From CSP1-4 sp036559965 (GTDB taxonomy: Bacteria; Chloroflexota; Limnocylindria; Limnocylindrales; CSP1-4): a stretch of DNA of 36,118 nt. Below are positions 29,791 through 36,118 of the stretch, in pieces. A program made the position numbers and the translations under genes. Below the pieces are notes generated by a model. The model made no database searches. It saw only the letters and a list, made by a program, of their open reading frames with translations, and was not told the DNA's origin. The DNA lies in assembly GCA_036559965.1 (NCBI GenBank), contig DATBSD010000009.1, forward strand, positions 1-36,118. The letters are read 5' to 3'. Every line of letters begins with the position of its first letter. The stretch's first letter is position 1.

Positions 29791-31434
29791 ATGACCGCCA
29801 TCGCCACCGACCTCCTGCTCGAAGCGACCGGGGTCGCGAAGACTTATGGCGCCGTCGTGGCGCTCAAGTCGGCGTCGCTGGCCGTGCGGCCCGGCGAGGT
29901 GCACGCGCTCATGGGTGCCAACGGCGCCGGCAAGAGCACCCTCGTCAAGATCCTCACGGGCGCGGTGCGACCAGACAGCGGACGGATCATGGTCCGCGGC
30001 CGGGAACGCACGGCTCACTCGCCTGCTGAGGCGCGCGCGGGCGGCCTGGTCTCGGTCTACCAGGAGCCGTCGCTCATCCCCGACCTGGATATCCGGTCGA
30101 ATCTGCGGCTGACCGACACCCCGATCGACGCCTTCCGTCACTGGCTCGACGAGCTCGCCCTGCCCGACCTCGACCTCTCCAGCATGGCGCGCCGCGTCCC
30201 GCTCGCGTCGCTCCGCATCATCGACCTGGCACGCGCCCTGGCCATCGAGCCGGAAGTGCTGATGCTCGACGAGATGACCGCGGCATTGCCCGCCAACCTC
30301 ACCGAACGGGTGCTCGAGGTCATCGGTCGACAGCGCGGCGGTGACCGGTCGGTCATCTTCATCTCGCACCGGATGATCGAGATCGCTGCCGTCTGCGACC
30401 GTGCGACCGTGCTGCGCGAGGGCGAGACGGTCGGCGTCGTGGACGTGACCGAGGGCTCCGAGGAGCGCATCGTGGAGCTGATGCTCGGCCAGTTCGTCGA
30501 TGCGACACCGGCCGTCGATGGCGAACGGTCCGCACGCGTCCGGCGCGGTGCCGACCAGGTACCCCGCTTCGCCGCCCGCGGCCTGTCGTTCGAGTCGAAG
30601 CTCGACGACGTCTCGTTCGAGCTCTATCCGGGCGAGGTGCTCGGCGTCGTCGCCCTCGAAGGTCAAGGCCAGGACGAGCTCTTCGACATCCTGTCGGGCT
30701 CCGAGCGACCGAGCGGTGGGGAGTTGCTGCTCGACGGCGCGCCGGTGACGTTCGGCCACCCGGCGGATGCCATCCGCGCCGGCGTCGTCTACGTCGCTGC
30801 CGATCGCGCCGAGGCCCTCCTGATGCAGCGGTCGGTGGCCGAGAACATCGCCTTGCCGGGCCGGGCCCGCATGCGGCGCTGGGGCCTCATCGACCTCGGT
30901 GCCGAGCGCAAGGTCGTCGCGGGCGCCGTCGCGAAGCTCCAGATCGAGGCCCGTGCCGGTGGCGAGGTCCGGCGCCTGTCGGGCGGCAATCAGCAGAAGG
31001 TGACCATCGCCCGATGGGTCGCCGGCGGCGTGCAGACGATGCTCTGCTTCGACCCGACACGCGGCATCGACATCGGCACGAAGACCCAGATCTATGTCCT
31101 GCTGCGCGAGCTCGCGGCGGCCGGCGCGGCCGTCCTGCTCTACACCTCCGAGCTCAAGGAGGTCCAGCTCGCCTGCGACCGCGCCATCGTCATCTTCGGC
31201 GGTCGTGTGGTCGCCGAGATCGATGCCGCCGACGCCGACGAACCGACGCTCCTGCGGGCGGCCTACAACCTGCGCTCCGACGCCGTGCTGCCAGAAGCAG
31301 TCGCCGCGGAGGTCGTGGCGGAGGAGGCGGCGGCGGCGGCCGAAGTCGAGGCCGAGCAGGCGAGCGCGCCGACGACGCTCCCGGCCGAGCCAGACCCGAC
31401 CGGCAACGAACCCGTCACGGACGACGACCGATGA
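29791..31434 (+). CDS. Sugar ABC transporter ATPase, RbsA type (two nucleotide-binding domains)
   Basis: A 547-aa protein. NBD1 has Walker A GANGAGKST (about 42-50), a Q-loop YQEPSLIP and Walker B EVLMLDEMTAAL, but where the ABC signature LSxGQ should be, it reads VPLASLRIIDLARAL, and the helical domain is about 24 residues shorter than in RbsA. NBD2 has a degenerate Walker A (ALEGQGQDELFD), common in this family, but an intact LSGGNQQKV (about 396). So one composite ATP site (NBD1 Walker A with NBD2 signature) is intact and the other is doubly degenerate. The C-terminal ~50 residues are Ala/Glu-rich tail. GGAGA ribosome site; its stop overlaps the permease ATG. Confidence 0.92.
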   Translation: MTAIATDLLLEATGVAKTYGAVVALKSASLAVRPGEVHALMGANGAGKSTLVKILTGAVRPDSGRIMVRGRERTAHSPAEARAGGLVSVYQEPSLIPDLDIRSNLRLTDTPIDAFRHWLDELALPDLDLSSMARRVPLASLRIIDLARALAIEPEVLMLDEMTAALPANLTERVLEVIGRQRGGDRSVIFISHRMIEIAAVCDRATVLREGETVGVVDVTEGSEERIVELMLGQFVDATPAVDGERSARVRRGADQVPRFAARGLSFESKLDDVSFELYPGEVLGVVALEGQGQDELFDILSGSERPSGGELLLDGAPVTFGHPADAIRAGVVYVAADRAEALLMQRSVAENIALPGRARMRRWGLIDLGAERKVVAGAVAKLQIEARAGGEVRRLSGGNQQKVTIARWVAGGVQTMLCFDPTRGIDIGTKTQIYVLLRELAAAGAAVLLYTSELKEVQLACDRAIVIFGGRVVAEIDAADADEPTLLRAAYNLRSDAVLPEAVAAEVVAEEAAAAAEVEAEQASAPTTLPAEPDPTGNEPVTDDDR

Positions 31435-32435
31435 GCGCGGCCTCCGGCACGGTCGGCTCCACCCAACGAGCGCCCGCCGACGCCCTGGTCGCGTGGGCCA
31501 GGCGCAACGGCTGGGTGCTCTGCCTGCTCGTGCTGCTTGGCGCCCTGTTCGTGTTCACGAAGATGATCAACCCCGGCTATGGGGTGACTGGCCTCCAGGG
31601 CTTCGCCATCTCGGTCCTGCCCCTGGCCATGGCCGCCGTCGCCCAGGCCATCTGCGTCATCGGTGGCGGGATCGACCTCTCGGTCGGGTCGATGATGGCG
31701 CTCACCAGCGTCGTCGCTGCGACCCAGATGAAGGGCCAGGGTGAAGAGTTCGGCGTCGTGGTCGTCGTCGGCGTCCTCCTCCTCGGCCTCGTCCTGGGCG
31801 CCGTCAACGGCAGCGTCATCGTGCTCACCCGCGTCCCTGACATCGTGGTCACGCTGGCCATGGCCTTCGTCTGGGGAGGCAGCGCGCTCGTCATCCTGGC
31901 CTCTCCTACCGCTGGCTCCGCGCAGTGGCTGAAGGACCTCGTCCTCGGATCGCTGGTCAGTGAGTGGATCCCCAAGGCCGCGGTCCTCTTGCTCGTGATC
32001 GTGGCGGTCGTCTGGATCCCGCTCCGACGGACGCGGCTCGGCCTCTCTATCTACGCCATCGGCAGCAATCAGCTGGCCGCCTTCCGGAGTGGCGTGTCGG
32101 TCGGTCGAACGAAGGTCGCGGCCTATTCCCTGACCGGCCTGTTCGCGGCACTCGGCGGCCTGAGCCTGACCGCGAGCACCGGCATCGGCAACCCGGTCCC
32201 GGGGCCGTACACCCTCTTGAGCGTGGCCGCCGTCGTCCTTGGCGGCGTCAGCCTGGCCGGGGGCCGAGGCGGCGTCTTCGGACCCATCATCGGCGTCCTC
32301 ATCCTCGTGCTCATCCAGAATGACCTCGCCTTCCTGAGCCTCGACCCGAACCTCTCGCTGGTGACCCAGGGCCTCATCCTCATCGGGGTGGTCATGTTCG
32401 GCAGCCTCATCCAGTGGCGGCAGGGCAGGCGATGA
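31431..32435 (+). CDS. Sugar ABC transporter permease 1 (RbsC/XylH family)
   Basis: A 334-aa membrane protein with about eight to ten hydrophobic helices. The family motif GGGIDLSVGSMMALTSV and the EAA-like loop region LRRTRLGLSIYAIGSNQLAAFRSGV are visible, as is VLGGVSLAGGRGGVFGPIIG near the C-terminus. It forms half of the import channel. The ATG overlaps the ATPase stop (ATGA, 31431-31434), and its own stop overlaps the next permease start, so all are coupled. Confidence 0.93.
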   Translation: MSAASGTVGSTQRAPADALVAWARRNGWVLCLLVLLGALFVFTKMINPGYGVTGLQGFAISVLPLAMAAVAQAICVIGGGIDLSVGSMMALTSVVAATQMKGQGEEFGVVVVVGVLLLGLVLGAVNGSVIVLTRVPDIVVTLAMAFVWGGSALVILASPTAGSAQWLKDLVLGSLVSEWIPKAAVLLLVIVAVVWIPLRRTRLGLSIYAIGSNQLAAFRSGVSVGRTKVAAYSLTGLFAALGGLSLTASTGIGNPVPGPYTLLSVAAVVLGGVSLAGGRGGVFGPIIGVLILVLIQNDLAFLSLDPNLSLVTQGLILIGVVMFGSLIQWRQGRR

Positions 32436-33418
32436 CGGCGGCGACGCAGACCGCTGCCCGAGGCGCCGCCGGCGGCTGGCGGCGGGTGCTGCGTGAGCAG
32501 CCGATGATCCCGCTCTCGTTCATCCTGCTCCTGCTCGTGATCGCCTACGCCGTCGCCCGACCTGGCGTGGTCAACGCCGACTGGGCCGGCGTCATCCTCC
32601 GCGCCGCAGTCCCGCTCGCGATCTTGGCGGGTTGTCAGACGCTGACGATGCTGACCGGCGGCATCGACCTCTCGGTCGGTGCAGTCGCCTCGATGGCCGG
32701 CTTCGTGGTCGCCTCGCTCGTGAATGGGCCTGGACTGTGGGTCGGGCTCGCCGTCGCGCTCACCGCCGCGCTCCTGGCCGGCCTGCTGACCGGCATCGGC
32801 GTGGGCATCTTCCGCGTCCACCCGTTGATCATGTCGCTGGGCGTGAGCTTCGTCGTGCTCGGCCTGGCCAACGCCTGGCAGATCGCCACGGTCACCAGCT
32901 CGACGGGCACGGTGCCGGAGTTCCGGATCATCGGGTCCGATCGATTCCTCCAGATCATCCCGTACAGTCTCGTCGTCTTCCTGCCGCTCGCCGCCCTGAT
33001 CCTCGTGGGGCTCAAACGGACCGGCTATGGACGGATGCTCTACGCCATCGGGGACAACCCCATCGCCGCGCGGCTGTCGGGCGCCCGTGGCTGGCAGGTC
33101 CTCATCGTGCTCTACGTCATCTCCGCGCTCATGGCAGCCGTCGGCGGATTCCTGCTCTCGGGCTTGACCAACGTCTCGAGCGTCACCCTCGCCGATTCCC
33201 TGGTCCTGCCTTCGGTCGCGGCCGCGGTCATCGGCGGAACGTCCATCTTCGGCGGTCGCGGCGGCTACGTCGGGACCATCCTCGGCGCGCTCATCCTGAC
33301 CGTCCTGAGCGCCCTGCTGACCGCCCTCGGCTATCCCGAAGCCGTGCGCCAGATCCTCTTCGGCATCATCATCGTGGTCGTCGCGGCCACCTACACCAGG
33401 GTGATCGGCGAGACCTGA
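32432..33418 (+). CDS. Sugar ABC transporter permease 2 (RbsC/XylH family)
   Basis: A 328-aa polytopic membrane protein. It has the same family motifs as permease 1: LTGGIDLSVGAVASMAGF, KRTGYGRMLYAIGDNPIAARLSG and VIGGTSIFGGRGGYVG. Two different permeases imply a heterodimeric channel, as in the YtfT/YjfF-type systems, in contrast to the homodimer of RbsC. Starts as ATGA within the stop of permease 1; the kinase ATG overlaps its stop by one base (TGATG). Confidence 0.93.
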   Translation: MTAATQTAARGAAGGWRRVLREQPMIPLSFILLLLVIAYAVARPGVVNADWAGVILRAAVPLAILAGCQTLTMLTGGIDLSVGAVASMAGFVVASLVNGPGLWVGLAVALTAALLAGLLTGIGVGIFRVHPLIMSLGVSFVVLGLANAWQIATVTSSTGTVPEFRIIGSDRFLQIIPYSLVVFLPLAALILVGLKRTGYGRMLYAIGDNPIAARLSGARGWQVLIVLYVISALMAAVGGFLLSGLTNVSSVTLADSLVLPSVAAAVIGGTSIFGGRGGYVGTILGALILTVLSALLTALGYPEAVRQILFGIIIVVVAATYTRVIGET

Positions 33419-34410
33419 TGGAGGCGAGCGGCCGGTCGTCGACGAGCCGCCATCTCGGCCTCGACTTCGGTGGCACGAACATCAAGTGGGTCGTCGTCGA
33501 GCGCGACGGCGGTGTCTGGCAGGTGGTCGACCGGGACCAGGTCCCGACGCCGGCCGCCGAGGGCCCGACGGCCGTCGTCGCGCGCCTGGCGGAGGTCGGG
33601 ACTGAAGCCATGGCGCGCGCGCCGGGCGTCTCGTCGATCGGTGTCGGCGTGCCCGGCCTCTACGACCCGCGCGCGGGGACGACGCGCTTCCTGGTGAATT
33701 TCCCCGACCCATGGATGGGCATCGCGGTCGCAGCGCCGCTCCGGACGGCGCTCGGGCTGCCGGTCGCGCTCATCAACGACGCCCGGGCGTTCGGTCTCGC
33801 CGAGCTGCGTCTCGGGGCTGGCCGGGGCGCCGCCTCGATGGTCGGGCTGACCCTGGGCACCGGTGTCGGGGGCGTCATCGCCATCGACGGGCGGGTGCAT
33901 CAGGGCCATGACGGCACGGGCGGCGAGCTCGGGCATCAGACCATCGATCCCGATGGGCCAGCCTGCGGCTGCGGCAACCGGGGCTGTCTCGAGGCGTTCA
34001 CGCGCGCCGACCGCATCGCCGCCGCCTGCGGCACGCCAACCGCCGAGGAGGCCGTCACTCGGGCGCGAGCCGGCGACAAGGCCGCCCTCGATGGCCTCGC
34101 GCGCGTGGGCCGCTACCTGGGCATCGGCATCGCGAACATGATCGCCGTCATCACGCCCGACCGGGTCGTCATCGGCGGCGGCGTCGCGGCCGCCCTCGAT
34201 CTGCTCCTGCCCGCCATCGACGACGAGCTCCGGCAGCGAGTCCGGACGACATCGCTCGACGAGGTCGTGATCGTGGCCGCCGAGCTCGGCACCTGGGCGG
34301 GCGCCATCGGTGCCGCCGTCCACGGCGCCGAGGCCGCCCAGGAGGCCGGGGGCGCCGGAGCCAGGCCGGCCGACGAGACCCCGGCCGGCCGGCAGGCGGT
34401 CGGACGATGA
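33418..34410 (+). CDS. ROK-family sugar kinase
   Basis: A 330-aa kinase without an HTH domain. LGLDFGGTNIKWVVVE is the ATP phosphate-binding loop, SIGVGVPGLYDP follows, INDARAFGLAELRLGAG carries the catalytic Asp, GLTLGTGVGGVIAIDG is the second phosphate loop, GTGGELGHQTI provides the His of the zinc site, and CGCGNRGCLEAF the three Cys. Such kinases phosphorylate glucose, GlcNAc, ManNAc or allose at C6. Beside a NagA-type deacetylase, an N-acetylhexosamine is the most likely substrate. The C-terminal ~25 residues are an Ala/Gly-rich tail. The next gene overlaps its stop (ATGA). Confidence 0.92.
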   Translation: MEASGRSSTSRHLGLDFGGTNIKWVVVERDGGVWQVVDRDQVPTPAAEGPTAVVARLAEVGTEAMARAPGVSSIGVGVPGLYDPRAGTTRFLVNFPDPWMGIAVAAPLRTALGLPVALINDARAFGLAELRLGAGRGAASMVGLTLGTGVGGVIAIDGRVHQGHDGTGGELGHQTIDPDGPACGCGNRGCLEAFTRADRIAAACGTPTAEEAVTRARAGDKAALDGLARVGRYLGIGIANMIAVITPDRVVIGGGVAAALDLLLPAIDDELRQRVRTTSLDEVVIVAAELGTWAGAIGAAVHGAEAAQEAGGAGARPADETPAGRQAVGR

Positions 34411-35555
34411 GCGAGTCGATCGTGGTCCTCGACGGGCGTCTCGTGCTCGACGACCGCGTCGTCGGCGGGCGCCTGACGGTCGCCGATGGGCTGATCGCCT
34501 CGCTCGATCTGGACGACGCGCCGAGCGACGACGCGCCGTATGGCGGCCGACCGTTCATCGCACCCGGCTTCGTCGACGTCCATGTCCACGGCTGGGGCGG
34601 CCACGATGCGATGGGCGATCGCACCGCCCTCGACGGGATGGCGCGTCGACTCGTGCGCAGAGGCGTGACCGGCTTCCTGCCGACGGCCGTGACCGCGCCG
34701 CTCGACGAGCTCGCCACGTTCGCCGGCCGTGTACGCGACTGGCTGCCGGTCGCGCCGGCGGACGGCGCGGAGCCGCTCGGATTCAATGTCGAGGGCCCGT
34801 TCCTGGCCACCGTCCGTCGCGGCGCTCATGACGCCGCGCATCTCCGCATCCCTGCCGATGTCACGGCCGCCCAGCTCGAGCCACTCCTCGACGGGCTTCG
34901 GCTGCTGACCCTCGCTCCCGAGCTACCTGGCGCGATCGAGCTCATCGGCTGGTTGGACGGGCGCGGCGTGACGACGTCGCTGGGCCACTCGGCAACGACG
35001 TTCGCGCAGGCCAGGGAGGCGTACGCCGCCGGGGCGCGGTCGACGACCCACCTGTTCAACGCCATGAGCGGCATCGACCATCGCGCGCCGGGGCTGGCGT
35101 TGGCCGCCCTGCTCGACGACGACGTGCTGGTCGAGCTCATCGCCGATGGCATCCATGTCGACCGGGCGCTCTGGCCGCTCATCTCAAGGCTCAAGCCACC
35201 CGATCGCCTGCTCCTCGTGAGCGATGCGCTGGCCATCGCCGGGACCGGCGACGGCCGGGGGCGGATCGGCGCCCTTGACGTCGAGGTCGTCGGCGACCGG
35301 GCGACGCTGCTCGGCACGACGACCCTCGCCGGCTCGGTCATCGCGCTCGACACGGCCGTGCGCAACGTGGTCGCCAGCGGTCTGCCGCTGCCGATCGCCG
35401 TGGCTGCCGCCAGCCGCACCCCGCTCGGCCTGCTCGGCATCACCGACCGTGGCCGGATCGCCGTCGGCCAACGCGCCGACCTGGTCGAGCTGGACGACGA
35501 TCTGCGCGTCCGGCGGGTGATGCGTGCGGGCGCCTGGCTGGCCGTGGGCGACTGA
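34407..35555 (+). CDS. nagA: N-acetylglucosamine-6-phosphate deacetylase
   Basis: A 382-aa amidohydrolase-superfamily enzyme that removes acetate from GlcNAc-6-phosphate. FIAPGFVDVHVHGWGGHD carries the HxH motif, FNVEGPFL the metal-binding Glu, TTSLGHSATT and RSTTHLFNAMSGI the two metal His, LIADGIHVD the substrate loop and LLLVSDALAIAGTG the catalytic Asp. In E. coli NagA only one metal site is used; here both HxH and later ligands are present. The ATG overlaps the kinase stop. No NagB deaminase follows. Confidence 0.93.
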   Translation: MSESIVVLDGRLVLDDRVVGGRLTVADGLIASLDLDDAPSDDAPYGGRPFIAPGFVDVHVHGWGGHDAMGDRTALDGMARRLVRRGVTGFLPTAVTAPLDELATFAGRVRDWLPVAPADGAEPLGFNVEGPFLATVRRGAHDAAHLRIPADVTAAQLEPLLDGLRLLTLAPELPGAIELIGWLDGRGVTTSLGHSATTFAQAREAYAAGARSTTHLFNAMSGIDHRAPGLALAALLDDDVLVELIADGIHVDRALWPLISRLKPPDRLLLVSDALAIAGTGDGRGRIGALDVEVVGDRATLLGTTTLAGSVIALDTAVRNVVASGLPLPIAVAAASRTPLGLLGITDRGRIAVGQRADLVELDDDLRVRRVMRAGAWLAVGD

Positions 35556-35566
35556 GCTCGCCGCGA

Positions 35567-36118
35567 TCAGCGGGGCGGCATCGCCGCGACGGTCCGCTCG
35601 ATGTCCTCGAGCAGGCGCACCGTGGCCTCGGTCACGACATCGAGGTAGCCCTGGCCGTAGTCGACCGACGATGCCCTGGCGTCACCCCAGGTGCCCGATC
35701 GCGTCGCGCGATGGACCGAGCCGGGCGACGAGAAGAAGAATGCCGTATGGACGGATGCCGGGCTGCCGACCTCGGGGAACGGCGGCATCTCCGCGTTGGC
35801 GCGATCGAGGTCGACGAGTGCGTCGTCGATGGCCATCACGGCCGACGTCTCGGCACGGTTGGCGTGCAGCCCGGCGGTCGGCCCGAAGTACTCGGCCGAC
35901 TCATCGGGCGTCATGCCGTCCCAGTAGTTGATGGGGAAGGCGCGCGTCCCAGCCGGCAGGCGATCGGCCGCGGCGGCACAGGCATAGGCGATGGCGTACG
36001 TGTTGTCGTAGTGGCCGTTGAGGAAGACGATGCGCCGGAAGCCGATCGTCGCCAGCGACACGCAGAGGTCCTCGACGAGCGCCATGAACGTCGGGATGCG
36101 GATGTGCACGACGCCCGT
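35567..36118 (-). CDS. Creatininase-family amidohydrolase (partial, 5' end outside window)
   Basis: At least 184 codons, continuing past the right edge. FRRIVFLNGHYDNTYAIAYA is the metal-binding strand with NGH, and GLHANRAETSAVMAID with the Ala-Glu-Thr-Ser signature is typical of the creatininase/ArfB/MftE superfamily, a metal-dependent amidohydrolase group that opens cyclic amides or cleaves formamides. It ends 11 nt from the convergent nagA stop and is in the opposite direction, so it belongs to a different transcript. The substrate could be related to the amino sugar, but a separate function is equally possible. Confidence 0.85.
   Translation of the reverse strand, partial: TGVVHIRIPTFMALVEDLCVSLATIGFRRIVFLNGHYDNTYAIAYACAAAADRLPAGTRAFPINYWDGMTPDESAEYFGPTAGLHANRAETSAVMAIDDALVDLDRANAEMPPFPEVGSPASVHTAFFFSSPGSVHRATRSGTWGDARASSVDYGQGYLDVVTEATVRLLEDIERTVAAMPPR

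Noticed and set aside
1..36118. CRISPR array, insertion sequence, prophage or integration site
   Set aside because: No regularly spaced long direct repeats, no transposase, integrase or phage genes, and no tRNA-flanking duplication were seen.

Overview
The window is very GC-rich (visibly about 70%) bacterial chromosome, densely packed with non-phage genes. Two F420-dependent luciferase-like monooxygenases, a CGNR zinc-finger regulator, an Mth938-like protein, a two-subunit-permease sugar importer and many GTG/TTG starts fit a Chloroflexota lineage (something like the Limnocylindria/Ellin6529 group) better than a classic Actinobacterium. This placement is an inference from gene content; no marker rRNA is present.

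Layout. Positions 1-1.2 kb: the end of a histidine kinase, tRNA-Ala(CGC), an Mth938-like protein and a flavodoxin-like protein. 1.2-4.1 kb (minus): a HemL-like class III aminotransferase, a YgjP/M48-type metallopeptidase and a DoxX membrane protein. 4.2-7.9 kb (plus): tRNA-Ala(GGC), an F420 oxidoreductase and leucyl-tRNA synthetase. 7.9-9.5 kb: a CGNR regulator facing, across a 151-bp intergenic region full of inverted repeats, a promoter and two tiny ORFs (42 and 51 aa). 9.5-10.9 kb: a second F420 oxidoreductase overlapping a YdeI/OmpD-associated protein. 11.2-15.8 kb: DNA-uptake genes comEA and comEC followed by holA; comEC has no stop codon before it runs far into holA. 15.8-21.8 kb (minus): a housekeeping block, in transcription order rho, a LysM/M23 peptidase, obg, nadD, rsfS and a small zinc protein.

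From 22.0 kb to the end lies a sugar-utilisation locus. A Gfo/Idh/MocA dehydrogenase (22055) and a ROK repressor (minus) converge. Divergent from the repressor, a promoter TTGACA-17-TACCGT starts an almost gapless plus-strand series: a second Gfo/Idh dehydrogenase, a TIM-barrel isomerase/epimerase, a DeoC-type aldolase, a UPF0309-type SIS protein, a lipoprotein sugar-binding protein, an RbsA-type ATPase, two permeases, a ROK kinase and a NagA-type deacetylase. A creatininase-family amidohydrolase on the opposite strand is cut by the window end. NagA plus a ROK kinase suggests an N-acetylated amino sugar, but there is no NagB; the SIS protein, the aldolase and the dehydrogenases suggest a non-standard route.

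Signals outside genes are informative. Several genes (leuS, obg, the aminotransferase, the metallopeptidase, a small ORF before holA) have a -10-like hexamer 6-8 nt before the start codon and no Shine-Dalgarno, which predicts leaderless transcripts. Perfect GC-rich hairpins without U-tracts sit at many gene ends. The most unusual spot is the regulatory region at 8616-8766.
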